Part shown: piece after piece, positions 1 to 9,842 of the stretch | How the letters are laid out: every line of letters starts with the position of its first letter | Position numbering within the stretch: position 1 is the stretch's first letter | Origin: Desulfocapsaceae bacterium | GTDB lineage: Bacteria > Desulfobacterota > Desulfobulbia > Desulfobulbales > Desulfocapsaceae | NCBI GenBank assembly: GCA_031292275.1 | Contig: JARLHL010000071.1 | Coordinates: 1-64,000 of the forward strand | Reading direction: 5' to 3' | DNA length: 64,000 nt | Made by a program: the position numbers and the translations under genes | Notes under the pieces: model-generated | Databases searched by the model: none | What the model saw: only the letters and a program-made list of their open reading frames with translations | Told to the model about the DNA's origin: nothing

Positions 1-1
1 C

Positions 2-952
2 CGATCTGAAAATATTGGGATATCGGCCCTGCTCAGATCAAGCAATATCCCGTCAGGGGCAATCGTCTCAGACGATATTGCATTTCAACTTGCCCCCAAG
101 ATCAATGCCGCCGGCAGAATGGGAAAGGTTGACGCCAGCCTGGAACTCTTGTTATGCAGCGACACAGCCAAGGCTGACAAATTGGCCGATACGCTGACCA
201 GTCTCAATACCAAAAGGAAAAAAGTCTGCGCTGATATTCTAGAATATACATTAAATATAAACACTAATCAACTGATATTTAATGATAATTGTATAATATT
301 ATCCGGAGAGTTTCATCAGGGGGTAATCGGAATCGCAGCATCCCAACTGGTAAAAGCCCATGGACTGCCGGTCATACTCTTTACACGCGACCTCTCTATA
401 CAGGGACGCAGCGTCTTGAAGGGGTCCGGGCGATCCGTTGCTGGCGTTGATCTCTTTGCTCTTCTGTGCCAATGCGACCGGTATATTCTTAAATACGGAG
501 GTCATCCCATGGCTGCAGGCTTGAGTATTTTTGAAGAGAATTTCGAGAAATTCAAGAGAGTTTTCTCAAAAATGCTGACTGCTTCCATGACAGAGACGGC
601 AGGGCTCGCAGACTCCAGAATCGACATGGAACTGTCCGTCGAAAAGTTCTTTGAAAAGGGGATGGCTGAGCAGATAAACAGGCTGGAGCCATTCGGCGTC
701 GGGAATAGAAGGCCGGTATTTCTTGACCGGAGCGCCACACTCTATGATTACAGACTTCTTGGAAAGAAGGGCGATCACCTCAGGTTGTATTTCAGATGCA
801 GGCATTCAAACAGACAGGGGATGGCTTTTAATCTCGGCCACAAAAAAGATATCCTGCAGGCGGGCGGAACAAGGGGCATCATTTATTCTCCAACGCTCAG
901 CAGATATAACAATTCTGCAAGCTGGGAAATAAGAATTCTGGATATTTTCTAA
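2..952 (+). CDS. recJ: Single-stranded-DNA-specific exonuclease RecJ (C-terminal part)
   Basis: The gene enters from the left edge already open, in the frame of base 2, and stops at 952, so only about 316 C-terminal residues are visible. RecJ degrades single-stranded DNA 5'-3' in recombination and mismatch or base-excision repair. Visible hallmarks are the APKINAAGRMG segment, which matches the APRINAAGR motif of the DHH core, the DHHA1-type glycine motif YGGHPMAAGLSI near 495-530, and the NRLEPFGVGNRRPVF stretch that opens the C-terminal OB-like domain. The catalytic DHH motif lies upstream of the window. The tail is complete. Identification is firm because these motifs occur in order and with family spacing. 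Confidence 0.93.
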   Translation, partial: RSENIGISALLRSSNIPSGAIVSDDIAFQLAPKINAAGRMGKVDASLELLLCSDTAKADKLADTLTSLNTKRKKVCADILEYTLNINTNQLIFNDNCIILSGEFHQGVIGIAASQLVKAHGLPVILFTRDLSIQGRSVLKGSGRSVAGVDLFALLCQCDRYILKYGGHPMAAGLSIFEENFEKFKRVFSKMLTASMTETAGLADSRIDMELSVEKFFEKGMAEQINRLEPFGVGNRRPVFLDRSATLYDYRLLGKKGDHLRLYFRCRHSNRQGMAFNLGHKKDILQAGGTRGIIYSPTLSRYNNSASWEIRILDIF

Positions 953-1296
953 TCCAAAGCACCCATATTCAAAAAAACCAGATGCAACTGCGAGACATTT
1001 TTCATTTTTCTTCTGTTATTTCAGCATAGTGCAAATACTATACATAATATACATTATGCGACATTGTGAAATATGACGATTGTGCCTGAGATCGCGGAAC
1101 CAGAGAGGAAATCACCCCTTCCAGGGCGGCTTATGCAGATGCGGACTTTCTCTTTTGAGTCAAAAATGGTAAAAAGAGAGCCTGCGAAATGCCTACATTG
1201 CCTGGATAAATATGCTTTCGCTAAGATATATTTGTTAAAAATACTACACATAATCAATACGATAATATCATGATTTAATCTAATGGTGGATATGTA
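953..1296. other. recJ-purB intergenic region
   Basis: This AT-rich spacer of 344 bases has no convincing open frame. It contains several TATAAT-like stretches (for example around 1035-1060 and 1240-1270) that could serve purB, but none has a clear paired -35 box. A GGTGG Shine-Dalgarno sequence sits just before the purB ATG. I see no RNA gene or hairpin terminator. Confidence 0.5.
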
Positions 1297-2742
1297 ATGT
1301 CACGTGAAATTTATCAGGAACCGCTCGTCAGCAGGTATACGAGCCGTAAAATGCAGGAACTGTTTTCGGAGAAGAACAGATTTACCACCTGGAGGAGATG
1401 CTGGATTGCTCTGGCGGAGGCCCAATATGAATTAGGATTGACTGATATCATCTCCCGGGAGATGATAGATCAGATGAAGGCCAATCAGTTCAACATTGAC
1501 TACGAGCTGGCCGCCGCAAAGGAAAAAGAAATTCGACATGACGTTATGGCTCATGTCTATGAATTCGGGACGAAATGCCCAATGGCAGAGGGAATTATTC
1601 ACCTGGGGGCCACTTCGCAGTTTGTTGTCTGCAACACTGATCTGATTATTCAGAAAGATGCCCTTTCTCTGATTCGATCAGGCGTGCTGCATGTGATACA
1701 AAATCTTGCTGTTTTCAGCGAAAAGCATAAGGATCTTGCTACCCTTGGCTTCACCCATTATCAACCTGCGCAACCTACCACCGTCGGTAAGAGAAATACC
1801 CTGTATATCCAGGATCTGATTATGGATCTCACCTTTCTTGACTTTTTTCTCAAGCAGATCAAAGCTCGAGGGGCCAAAGGCACCGTGGGGACCCAGGCAA
1901 CATTCGTTGAGCTTTTTAAGGGCGACAATGAAAAAGTCAGGCGCCTGGATGCTCTGGTCAGTAAAAAGCTTGGTTTTGATGAGGCTTTTGCGGTTACCGG
2001 TCAGACTTATACGCGAAAGCTTGATATGAAACTCGCTGAAACACTCGCTGGAATCGGAGCCTCTGCTCATAAGTTTGCGGTCGATCTCAGGCTTTTATCC
2101 AACCTTAAGGTCCAGGAGGAACCTTTTGAAAAAAATCAGACCGGTTCTTCTGCCATGGCCTACAAGAGGAATCCGATGCGGTGTGAACGGATGACGGGTT
2201 TGGCCCGAAAACTTATGGGATTGCCTCAAAATTTTGCCGGCACCTATAGCAATCAATGGTTTGAGAGGACTTTAGATGATTCGGCTATCAGGAGAATGGA
2301 CATCCCCCAAGCCTTTCTTCTGACGGATGCTATTTTAAAGTTATACATTAATATTACATCAAATATGGTTGTATATCCGAAGCAAATCGAAAATCACCTC
2401 AGAGCAGAGCTCCCCTTTATGGCTACTGAAAAAATCCTGATGGAGGCTGTAAAAAAAGGTAAAAGCAGACAGGAGATGCATGAGGTCGTCAAAGAACACT
2501 CGATTATTGCAGGTAAAATGATTAAGGAGTATGGCCAGGAAAATGATTTGCTTAATCGTTTGGCGCAGGATGACCGGATCCCCTTTTCCTTGGATGCCCT
2601 GCATGGGCTTGTTGGTAATTTCAGACAATTTACCGGCAGGGCCACCGCCCAGACAACAGAATATCTTGAAGAGGTTGTCTATCCTTTGCTGAAGAAAAAT
2701 GAGGCCTTGATGGGATCGATCGACTCAAGCCTTTCGGTCTGA
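1297..2742 (+). CDS. purB: Adenylosuccinate lyase
   Basis: PurB cleaves adenylosuccinate to AMP and SAICAR to AICAR, both with release of fumarate, in purine synthesis. The 481-residue product carries the fumarase/aspartase-superfamily signature as GSSAMAYKRNPMRCERM (around residue 283), the HDVMAH segment near residue 80 and the TSQFVVCNTD segment near 107, all expected for the active site shared between subunits. Its length is closer to the longer, eukaryote-like PurB branch than to the roughly 430-residue Bacillus type. The ATG at 1297 follows a GGTGG Shine-Dalgarno sequence. It stands alone, about 340 bases after recJ, and no other pur gene is in the window. Confidence 0.95.
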   Translation: MSREIYQEPLVSRYTSRKMQELFSEKNRFTTWRRCWIALAEAQYELGLTDIISREMIDQMKANQFNIDYELAAAKEKEIRHDVMAHVYEFGTKCPMAEGIIHLGATSQFVVCNTDLIIQKDALSLIRSGVLHVIQNLAVFSEKHKDLATLGFTHYQPAQPTTVGKRNTLYIQDLIMDLTFLDFFLKQIKARGAKGTVGTQATFVELFKGDNEKVRRLDALVSKKLGFDEAFAVTGQTYTRKLDMKLAETLAGIGASAHKFAVDLRLLSNLKVQEEPFEKNQTGSSAMAYKRNPMRCERMTGLARKLMGLPQNFAGTYSNQWFERTLDDSAIRRMDIPQAFLLTDAILKLYINITSNMVVYPKQIENHLRAELPFMATEKILMEAVKKGKSRQEMHEVVKEHSIIAGKMIKEYGQENDLLNRLAQDDRIPFSLDALHGLVGNFRQFTGRATAQTTEYLEEVVYPLLKKNEALMGSIDSSLSV

Positions 2743-2844
2743 TCGCCGATTTCCCGTATGCTGGATAAAAGTTTAAGTCGCCTGTCAGGGCTTTTAAAAA
2801 TATGACTGTCCCTTCATCTCCAAACGCCTTCAACCTGTTTTTGT

Positions 2845-3060
2845 ATGAATTCAAATCGATTACAGACCCTTTATCTCAAGATATCGCGTGATCGGTATCA
2901 TTTCCTCAAGTTTATCCTTGAGGGGTATGACGGATTGGCCATTCTCTCTGCTGCTGAGGACAATATTGTTCTGCTTAGATACCCTTGTGAGCTCGGCGAA
3001 GATCTCCTGCATCTGCTCGCCTCCATCAGCCGGGAAATACGCCCTGCTGATGGAGATTAA
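2845..3060 (+). CDS. Small DUF4911-like protein
   Basis: This 71-residue protein of unknown function starts at 2845 and ends 36 bases before miaB, so the two are probably co-transcribed. The sequence (YLKISRDRYHFLKFILEGYD, then a conserved PCELGEDLLHLL segment) resembles the DUF4911 family of short proteins found beside miaB in Desulfobacterota; that assignment is from memory of the family. It has no signal peptide, membrane segment or metal motif, and looks like a small soluble alpha/beta protein. No strong Shine-Dalgarno sequence precedes the ATG, so the start is uncertain. Function cannot be stated. Confidence 0.7.
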   Translation: MNSNRLQTLYLKISRDRYHFLKFILEGYDGLAILSAAEDNIVLLRYPCELGEDLLHLLASISREIRPADGD

Positions 3061-3096
3061 TTTCCCGGCTTTTACCGGCCTTTGTAATTCGCAATA

Positions 3097-4455
3097 ATGA
3101 CAAAAAAAACCTTTTATATTAAGACATTTGGTTGCCAGATGAACGAAAGGGATTCGGAAATCATGTCTCAATCCCTTCGACTTCATGGATATGATGAAGC
3201 CCGTGCCATGGAATCGGCCGATCTTGTCATCATCAACACCTGCTCTATTCGCGCCAAGGCCGAACAGAAAGTTATGAGTCTTCTTGGCATGATGAGAAAG
3301 GAAAAGCTCTTGCGGCCCGAATTGAAAATCTGCGTTGCCGGATGCGTTGCCCAGCAGGAGGGTGAACAGCTGCTGAGTCGTATGCCGCATGTGGACTTTA
3401 TTGTTGGTACACAAAACATTTATAATATTCTTGCTCTCTTAAAGAAGGATAAGTCAAACAGGAGAGTTGTGACCTCAATGTCGGATACTTACGCCATTCC
3501 GCGGTTTATACCGGACGCATCGGGATCCGCCCCTTCGGCTAAGGATGCCTCTTCTTCATTGCGACCCTTCAAGAAGTTTGTCACCATTATGCAGGGCTGC
3601 AATAATTTTTGCACCTACTGCATTGTCCCTTACACAAGAGGAAGAGAAATATCACGGAATAAAAGTGATATAATTGATGAAGTTAAAGTTTTGGTTGATC
3701 ATGGCGTGAAGGAGATTACCTTGCTTGGCCAGAATGTCAATTCCTATGCCATTGCCAATAGGGTGACTCAGGATGGTTCTCCGTATAGCTTTCCTCAACT
3801 TTTGCGCGAGGTTGCCGAAATAGAGGGCCTGAAACGCCTGCGGTTTACTACTTCGCACCCCAAAGATCTCTCCGAGGACCTGATGCGATGTTTCAGGGAT
3901 ATCGATATCCTTTGCCATCAGATTCATCTTCCCGTACAGGCCGGTTCTGATCTAATTTTGCAAGAAATGAACCGGAAGTACACAATAGAAAAATATTTAC
4001 AGAAAGTCGCCGACCTTCGCGCCTACTGTCCTGATATTGCCATCACCACGGATATGATTGTCGGATTTCCCGGTGAGACTGACCAGGACTTTGAGCAGAC
4101 GATTAACCTGCTTGAACATGTCCGCTATGACGGCTCTTTTTCATTTAAATATTCAGACAGGCCGGGAACGAAATCTACTGAACTCCCTCAAAAGGTCGAC
4201 GAAAAAATCAAGGCCGAACGGCTTTGCCGGTTCCAGACGCTCCAGAATATGATCAGTCTTGAAAAGAATAGCGCCTTTGTCGGTAAGTCATTGAAAATTA
4301 TGGTTGAATCTCGAGGAGAGGATGGTCTGCAGGGGCGAAGTGAATATAATCATGTGGTGCATATTGATGCCAAATCCAGTTATATTCCTGGTGATATAAT
4401 TGATGTCTTCATAGTTCATGCCGGAGAGCACTCTCTACAGGCAAGAGAAATCTGA
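3097..4455 (+). CDS. miaB: tRNA-2-methylthio-N6-dimethylallyladenosine synthase MiaB
   Basis: MiaB is a radical-SAM methylthiotransferase that adds a methylthio group to i6A37 of tRNAs. The 452-residue protein has the three domains in order. The N-terminal UPF0004 domain carries its cluster cysteines in FGCQMNERDSE, NTCSIRAKAEQK and AGCVAQQEG. The radical-SAM core has the CxxxCxxC motif as CNNFCTYCIVPYTRGRE near residue 168. The C-terminal TRAM domain binds RNA. The NERDSE motif after the first cysteine favours MiaB over MtaB or RimO. It lies downstream of the DUF4911 gene and 31 bases before the SH3-domain gene. Confidence 0.95.
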   Translation: MTKKTFYIKTFGCQMNERDSEIMSQSLRLHGYDEARAMESADLVIINTCSIRAKAEQKVMSLLGMMRKEKLLRPELKICVAGCVAQQEGEQLLSRMPHVDFIVGTQNIYNILALLKKDKSNRRVVTSMSDTYAIPRFIPDASGSAPSAKDASSSLRPFKKFVTIMQGCNNFCTYCIVPYTRGREISRNKSDIIDEVKVLVDHGVKEITLLGQNVNSYAIANRVTQDGSPYSFPQLLREVAEIEGLKRLRFTTSHPKDLSEDLMRCFRDIDILCHQIHLPVQAGSDLILQEMNRKYTIEKYLQKVADLRAYCPDIAITTDMIVGFPGETDQDFEQTINLLEHVRYDGSFSFKYSDRPGTKSTELPQKVDEKIKAERLCRFQTLQNMISLEKNSAFVGKSLKIMVESRGEDGLQGRSEYNHVVHIDAKSSYIPGDIIDVFIVHAGEHSLQAREI

Positions 4456-4486
4456 GATACTTTTTGTTCATTTTTTGGAGATTGTT

Positions 4487-5278
4487 ATGAAAAAGGCCCC
4501 CATAGTCGTCGTGGCGATGCGCCCTGCCCTGGTCTTCATTTTTTTTGCATGTTTGATGATTTCCACCTCATCATGGGCTGATACGCGGTATATCTCAGGT
4601 GTCATGACGGTCAGTGTAAGAGATTCTGTCAACCGATCATCAAAAGCCATAACCACCGTGAAGACCGGGGATCAGGTTGAAGTGCTTGAAGAAAATGGCC
4701 GTTTTACTCGAGTGAGGACAAAGGATAACCTTGAAGGCTGGGTTTCTTCCTACTTTCTGCAGACCGAGGCGCCAACAATCGATACTATTGTCAGGTTAAA
4801 AGATGAGATTGCTGCCTTGAAGAAAAAAAACGATGCGGGTCTGCTGGCTGAGGGCGGTCTTGACCAGAACCAGAAAAGAAGTCTTGTCCCGGCTCTGGAA
4901 GCGTTGAAGACAGAAAACAAAAACCTTCAGGAAGAAAATCAGAAGATGCTGCGCATGGTTCAGGAGCATCAGCAGGCAGGACAGACACCGGAGAGGGCTG
5001 AAAACGATGCCTTGAAGGAAAAAAATGCATCTTTGCAAAATGACCTGGATGTCCTGACCAAAAATTCAAAGAATGTCATAACTATAACTAAGGAACGCGA
5101 CGCTCTTGCCAGCGAAAACGCCTCATTGCGCGCTGAAATCGCGAAAATTCAGACCCTGAATCAAGGCCTCCAATCCCGGACGATGATCTCCTGGTTTATA
5201 GCAGGCGCCATTGTGTTTTTTGCGGGGCTGCTGACCAGCAAGTTCTTCACCCGCAAAAAAAGCAAACTCTCGTTTTAG
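4487..5278 (+). CDS. SH3-domain, coiled-coil membrane protein (TIGR04211/YgiM-like)
   Basis: The product is 263 residues from the ATG at 4487, preferred over an upstream in-frame start because it follows a TTGGAG Shine-Dalgarno sequence and begins a signal peptide (MKKAPIVVV, hydrophobic core, cleavage near SSWA-DT). It continues with a bacterial SH3 domain (residues about 32-95, ending in the typical EGWVSSYFL), a long charged coiled coil (about 105-225) rich in Glu, Lys, Leu and Asn, and one C-terminal membrane helix followed by a basic tail. This architecture matches the YgiM/TIGR04211 group. The protein is probably anchored in the inner membrane with its SH3 domain in the periplasm. The biochemical role is unknown. 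Confidence 0.82.
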   Translation: MKKAPIVVVAMRPALVFIFFACLMISTSSWADTRYISGVMTVSVRDSVNRSSKAITTVKTGDQVEVLEENGRFTRVRTKDNLEGWVSSYFLQTEAPTIDTIVRLKDEIAALKKKNDAGLLAEGGLDQNQKRSLVPALEALKTENKNLQEENQKMLRMVQEHQQAGQTPERAENDALKEKNASLQNDLDVLTKNSKNVITITKERDALASENASLRAEIAKIQTLNQGLQSRTMISWFIAGAIVFFAGLLTSKFFTRKKSKLSF

Positions 5279-5329
5279 GATTCCCCTTCCAGCAATTGTA
5301 ACAAAAAAAAGAAGGGCAATATTCTGAAG

Positions 5330-5593
5330 ATGAAGACCGTGAAAAATGCACGCCGGGCCAATATAGTTTTTATTGTGATCTGCAGCGCAATACTGCTGGT
5401 CTTGTTCAGGGCCCCGCGCGAGACAACTCCAAAGTTGCCCAATGACTCCAGCCACAAGAGTCTGCTGACCCTCAACGATAATAAGGAGGCGGAACGGTCC
5501 TGCGGTGACTGCCACGGACCGGAGGGGCAGTCACCTCTCCGCAGCGATCATCCGCCCAAGTTCCGCTGTCTTCTCTGTCATAAGGCCCAATAG
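5330..5593 (+). CDS. Small membrane-anchored CxxCH (c-type haem) protein
   Basis: This 87-residue protein has an N-terminal hydrophobic helix (residues about 10-28, ANIVFIVICSAILLVLF) followed by a short periplasmic domain with two CxxCH motifs, CGDCH near residue 60 and CLLCH near residue 81. Each could bind a covalent haem c. A histidine between them (SDHPPKF) could be a distal ligand. It resembles the tiny dihaem or cytochrome c7-like domains common in Desulfobacterota. The gene lies 51 bases after the SH3 gene and ends before a hairpin shared with the convergent pepN. A redox role is inferred only from the haem motifs. Confidence 0.72.
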   Translation: MKTVKNARRANIVFIVICSAILLVLFRAPRETTPKLPNDSSHKSLLTLNDNKEAERSCGDCHGPEGQSPLRSDHPPKFRCLLCHKAQ

Positions 5594-5698
5594 AACAGTC
5601 TCCACACCGGCCCCCGGCATGGAGACGCAGCTTTTCTATGAAACCTCTTCTGAAACAGCAGTGCTTGCCATGGCGTGGAATGACGCGCTTTCAGGTTT

Positions 5699-5728
5699 CA
5701 TTATGGCCGGGGCTCCTCGGCCATAATG
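5699..5728. terminator. Inverted repeat between convergent genes
   Basis: Perfect 11-bp arms (CATTATGGCCG / CGGCCATAATG) flank an 8-base loop, between the end of the CxxCH gene (+) and pepN (-). On the plus strand it is followed by a weak T-rich stretch (GTTTTGGTTT). It probably acts as a bidirectional transcription stop. Confidence 0.6.
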
Positions 5729-5736
5729 GTTTTGGT

Positions 5737-8385
5737 TTACATGCTTTTTTTGACAATTTCATAGAGATCGTCTGACAGGTTTTCAAGTACCGCGAGGCGC
5801 TCAAGCTGTTCCCGCATCAATTGCTGGCGGTGGCTGTCATACCTCCGCCAGTTGATAAGCGGAGAAACCATCCGGGCGGCAATCTGGGCGTTGAACCGAT
5901 CTATGATGATGAGCTGATCGGCCAGAAAGACATAGCCCTCACCCGTCTTCTCGTGAAAGCGGGCATGGTTCCCCGAACAAAATGCTCCAATAAGTGATCG
6001 GATTTTATTGGGATTCTTTATTGAAAACGCGGGGTGATTCAACAGCCCCTTCACCCTGTCAAGGGTATCGCTTAGTGATGAGGTTGCCTGCAGGATCAGC
6101 CACTTATCCATGACGAGGGGATCCTTTTTCCACTTACGATAAAAATCATCCAGCACAACATCTCGCTCCGGTCCTGAGTAGCCGGACAGGGCTGTCAGGG
6201 CTGCGATCACATCTGTCATATTGCCGGCTGAATGATACTGTTTAAGACAGAGTGCAAGGGCCTCCTCATCGACGGGATCGGAGACGAGCAGAGAGGACAG
6301 GCAGATATTTTTCAGGCTTCTCCTTCCCATGGCCTCCGGGCTTATTGAATAGCTGCCGCTGCCGCAATTTCTTGCATAGACCCGGGCGAAATCCCGGCCC
6401 AGACGCAGGGCTAGTTCCCGACGGACAAAGAGACGGGCCTGGTGCAGGAGATCGGGATCGATCACGTCCATCTGCTGGGCGAGATAGGTCTCAGATGGCA
6501 GACTTAATGCCTGGGCAATCAGGGACTTATCGCCTGTCTCGTCCAAAAGGTTCGTCCTGAACGCCTGCACAAAGAGATCATCCAGGGCTAAGGGCTCCTT
6601 GTTTCGCAGCTTCTCCACAATCTCGAGGATAATCATGGCAGACAGATGGTCTGCCGCATCCCATCTGTTAAAGAGGTCCGAATCATGGGCCATCAAAAAG
6701 GCCAGCTCCTCCCGATTTTGAAAGGGCTTGACCTTAACCGGCGCCGAGAAGTCCCTGAGGAAGGACAGAACCGGCCTCTGCTGCACATTATGAAAGGTAA
6801 AGGTCTGCTCGCTCTGACGAAGCTCGACCACCCTGCCCTTTATCCTTTCAGCGTCCCCCTCTCCTCCCTGTTCATTGAGGATGTCATGCCCCTGCGCATC
6901 CAGCAGGCCCAGGGCAATCGGGATATGGAAGGGCTTTTTCCCCTTTTGCCCCGGGGTGTCGGGACAGGATTGACGGATGGTCAGGCTGTAGAGAGCACCG
7001 GCCCGATCCCAGGAATCGGCAACCTCCAGCTCAGGCGTACCCGATTGGCTGTACCAGAGTTTGAACTGCTCCAGATCGACTCCGGATGCATCCTGCATGG
7101 CGGATACGAAGTCGTCGCAGGTCACAGCCTGCCCATCGTGCCGCTGAAAATACAGGTCCATGCCCGACCGGAACCTTCGGGCTCCCAGCAGGCTGTGGAT
7201 CATGCGGATCACCTCGGCGCCCTTGTTGTAGACCGTGGCCGTATAAAAATTATTGATCTCGACATAGGAATCGGGGCGGACGGGATGGGCCATGGGCCCC
7301 GCATCCTCACGGAACTGGAAGCCCCTAAGCAGATTGACATCATCGATGCGCTGAAAGGCCCTGGAATTCATATCGGCGGAGAATTCCTGGTCCCTGAAAA
7401 CAGTGAGCCCTTCCTTCAGGCTGAGTTGGAACCAGTCCCGGCAGGTAACCCGGTTCCCGGTCCAGTTATGGAAGTATTCATGGGCGACGACCCCTTCGAT
7501 GCCGATATAATCCTGATCGGTGGCAGTATCGGGGGTCTCAAGCACATATTTGGAGTTGAAGACATTGAGGCCCTTATTCTCCATGGCCCCCATGTTGAAA
7601 TCATCCACCGCCACAATCATGAAGAGGTCGAGATCATACTCAAGGCCATAGACATCCTCGTCCCACTGCATAGCCTTTTTCAGAGAGCGCATGGCGTGGC
7701 CGCATTTCTCCTTGTTCCTCTCTTCAACGTAGATCCGCAAACACACCCTCCGTCCGGATCCGGTGGTGAACCAATCTTCGATATGGACAAGGTTGCCGGC
7801 CACCAGGGCAAAGAGATAACACGGCTTGGGAAAGGGATCGGTCCAGACCGCAAAATGCCAGCCGTCCTCCATTTCCCCCTGATCGGTGCGATTCCCGTTG
7901 GCCAGCAGGACCGGGCACTGGTCTTTTCTGCCTTCGACACGGGTCGTAAACCGGGTCAGGATGTCGGGACGATCTATAAAATAGGTTATCCTGCGGAACC
8001 CCTCCGCCTCGCATTGGCTACAGAAGTTGCCGTTGGAGCGGTAAAGACCGCTCAAGGCGGCATTTTCATCGGGATTGATCTCGGTGACAATCTCAAGGGA
8101 GAAGGTGTCGGGGACATCGTCAAGCTCCAGGAAGTCGTCCGTCAGCCGGTATTCCTCCTGAGCAATCTTCCGGCCGTCAATGGCGATATCCAGCAGACGC
8201 AGATTCTCGCCGTCCAGACGCAGCGACTGTGACGGGGTGTCGGTATTTCTGCGGAGAGAAGACCTGGCGATAACCCTGGTCTTCCGGGCATCCAGGCGAA
8301 CGGTCAGCATGATCTGATCGATGAAAAACCCCGGAGGGGTATAGTCCAGTCTGTAAATGGTTGTCGGTTGTTTTTTTTCGTCCAT
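5737..8385 (-). CDS. pepN: Aminopeptidase N (M1 family)
   Basis: This zinc metallo-aminopeptidase removes N-terminal residues from peptides in the cytoplasm. The product is 882 residues from the ATG at 8385, close to the E. coli PepN length of 870. Longer in-frame starts would add about 56 non-homologous residues. Visible motifs are the exopeptidase signature GAMEN (in FNMGAMENKGLN), the zinc site HEYFHNW with the downstream glutamate in LKEGLTVFRDQEFS, and the PepN-type C-terminal helical domain. It is divergent from dapL; because the 8385 start leaves about 158 bases before the dapL ATG, there is room for promoters in both directions. It is convergent with the CxxCH gene. Confidence 0.95.
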   Translation of the reverse strand: MDEKKQPTTIYRLDYTPPGFFIDQIMLTVRLDARKTRVIARSSLRRNTDTPSQSLRLDGENLRLLDIAIDGRKIAQEEYRLTDDFLELDDVPDTFSLEIVTEINPDENAALSGLYRSNGNFCSQCEAEGFRRITYFIDRPDILTRFTTRVEGRKDQCPVLLANGNRTDQGEMEDGWHFAVWTDPFPKPCYLFALVAGNLVHIEDWFTTGSGRRVCLRIYVEERNKEKCGHAMRSLKKAMQWDEDVYGLEYDLDLFMIVAVDDFNMGAMENKGLNVFNSKYVLETPDTATDQDYIGIEGVVAHEYFHNWTGNRVTCRDWFQLSLKEGLTVFRDQEFSADMNSRAFQRIDDVNLLRGFQFREDAGPMAHPVRPDSYVEINNFYTATVYNKGAEVIRMIHSLLGARRFRSGMDLYFQRHDGQAVTCDDFVSAMQDASGVDLEQFKLWYSQSGTPELEVADSWDRAGALYSLTIRQSCPDTPGQKGKKPFHIPIALGLLDAQGHDILNEQGGEGDAERIKGRVVELRQSEQTFTFHNVQQRPVLSFLRDFSAPVKVKPFQNREELAFLMAHDSDLFNRWDAADHLSAMIILEIVEKLRNKEPLALDDLFVQAFRTNLLDETGDKSLIAQALSLPSETYLAQQMDVIDPDLLHQARLFVRRELALRLGRDFARVYARNCGSGSYSISPEAMGRRSLKNICLSSLLVSDPVDEEALALCLKQYHSAGNMTDVIAALTALSGYSGPERDVVLDDFYRKWKKDPLVMDKWLILQATSSLSDTLDRVKGLLNHPAFSIKNPNKIRSLIGAFCSGNHARFHEKTGEGYVFLADQLIIIDRFNAQIAARMVSPLINWRRYDSHRQQLMREQLERLAVLENLSDDLYEIVKKSM

Positions 8386-8543
8386 TGCTCTTTCTATCCT
8401 CTTTGACGGTCGCCAACGAGATGATTGTCCGTTGACACCGAAGGGAATCTCGTTATATTCCATAGTCAAACAAACCGTTATAGCTGCACGGTCCAGCCAT
8501 AGCCACACTATAATACCACAGATCACCCAAGAGAACCTGTCCG

Positions 8544-9767
8544 ATGATAACAATTAATGAGCATTACTTAAAATTGCAGGCGTCTTACCTCTTTTCCGAT
8601 ATTGCCAAACGTATCGCCGCTTTTCAGAAAGAAAATCCCTCCCGGTCCATCATCAAGCTGGGTATCGGCGATGTGACCAGGGCCCTGCCGAAGGCCAGTA
8701 TAGAGGCCTTTCACCGGGCCGTCGACGAGATGGCAGCCGATCAAAGTTTTAGGGGATATGGTCCGGAGCAGGGCTATGACTTCCTGCGGGAGGCCATCGC
8801 CGAAAATGATTTCCGATCACGGGGCGCCGATATCGCTGCCGACGAGATCTTCATCAGCGACGGGGCCAAATGCGATACCGGCAACATCCAGGAACTCTTT
8901 TCTCAGGATATTACCATCGCCATTCCCGATCCGGTCTACCCTGTCTACCTGGACACCAACGTCATGGCCGGCAGAACCGGGGATTTCCGGGACGGCCGCT
9001 ACGGGGGACTGGTGTACCTTGATTCAACCAGGGAAAATAATTTTGTTCCTTCCCTGCCCGCGGGACAGGTCGATCTTATCTACCTCTGTTTTCCCAATAA
9101 TCCCACTGGGTCGACCATCAGCCTGGATGAGCTGAAGACCTGGGTTGACTACGCGAGGAAGAACAAGGCGCTGATCCTCTTTGATGCCGCCTATGAAGCC
9201 TTTATCCAGGATGATTCACTCCCCAAGTCCATCTATGAGATCGAGGGGGCAAGGGAGGTTTCAATCGAATTCCGCAGCTTTTCCAAGACTGCAGGCTTTA
9301 CCGGCACACGCTGCGCCTTCACCGTTGTGCCGAAGGAATGCGCTGCCTTTGATGCCAGCGGGAACAGGCAGCTGATCCATCCCCTGTGGAACCGCAGGCA
9401 CTGCACCAAATTCAACGGCGTCTCCTATCCGGTCCAGCGTGCCGCCGAGGCCATCTACAGCCCGGAAGGCAAGGCTCAGACCAGGGAACTGATTTCCTAT
9501 TATATGAAGAATGCCGAGATGATCCGGCTGGGTATCGATGCTCTGGGTTTTGACTTTGTAGGCGGCGAAAATTCGCCCTACGTCTGGATCGACGGCAAAC
9601 GGGACTCATGGGAGTTCTTTGATCTGCTGCTCAACAAGGCCGGGGTCGTCTGCACGCCCGGTGCCGGGTTCGGGCGGTGCGGAAAGGGGTATATCCGAAT
9701 TTCAGCCTTCAACTCCCATGAGAATGTGGCTGAGGCCATGCAGCGGATCAGCAAGATGCTGGGCTAG
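8544..9767 (+). CDS. dapL: LL-diaminopimelate aminotransferase
   Basis: DapL converts tetrahydrodipicolinate directly to LL-diaminopimelate with glutamate as amino donor, bypassing the DapD/C/E steps of lysine and peptidoglycan synthesis. The 407-residue PLP fold-type I protein begins with the family-typical [20 protein letters not shown], has the KLGIGDVT segment, and carries the PLP lysine in [15 protein letters not shown] near residue 240. The CFPNNPTGS and DAAYEAF segments are the usual PLP-phosphate and pyridine-nitrogen contacts. Its length is standard for DapL (about 410). It is the last gene before a hairpin shared with convergent ispH. Confidence 0.95.
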   Translation: MITINEHYLKLQASYLFSDIAKRIAAFQKENPSRSIIKLGIGDVTRALPKASIEAFHRAVDEMAADQSFRGYGPEQGYDFLREAIAENDFRSRGADIAADEIFISDGAKCDTGNIQELFSQDITIAIPDPVYPVYLDTNVMAGRTGDFRDGRYGGLVYLDSTRENNFVPSLPAGQVDLIYLCFPNNPTGSTISLDELKTWVDYARKNKALILFDAAYEAFIQDDSLPKSIYEIEGAREVSIEFRSFSKTAGFTGTRCAFTVVPKECAAFDASGNRQLIHPLWNRRHCTKFNGVSYPVQRAAEAIYSPEGKAQTRELISYYMKNAEMIRLGIDALGFDFVGGENSPYVWIDGKRDSWEFFDLLLNKAGVVCTPGAGFGRCGKGYIRISAFNSHENVAEAMQRISKMLG

Positions 9768-9783
9768 GTCCCCAAAAGAGAAA

Positions 9784-9818
9784 CCGGCGGAGGTTTTCGG
9801 GACCGAAACCTCTGCCGG
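9784..9818. terminator. Hairpin between dapL and ispH
   Basis: A GC-rich stem of about 14 bp (one G-U pair) lies between the convergent dapL and ispH ends: CCGGCGGAGGTTT pairs with AAACCTCTGCCGG. There is no long T tract on either side. It is a likely bidirectional stop. Confidence 0.55.
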
Positions 9819-9842
9819 CAGCGCTCTCCGCATGTAAAGCCG

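Noticed and set aside
6646-8232. 528-codon open frame on the plus strand inside pepN
   Set aside because: It is antisense to the pepN region with HExxH and GAMEN motifs, has no ribosome site or family resemblance, and its long openness follows from the GC-biased codon use of pepN.
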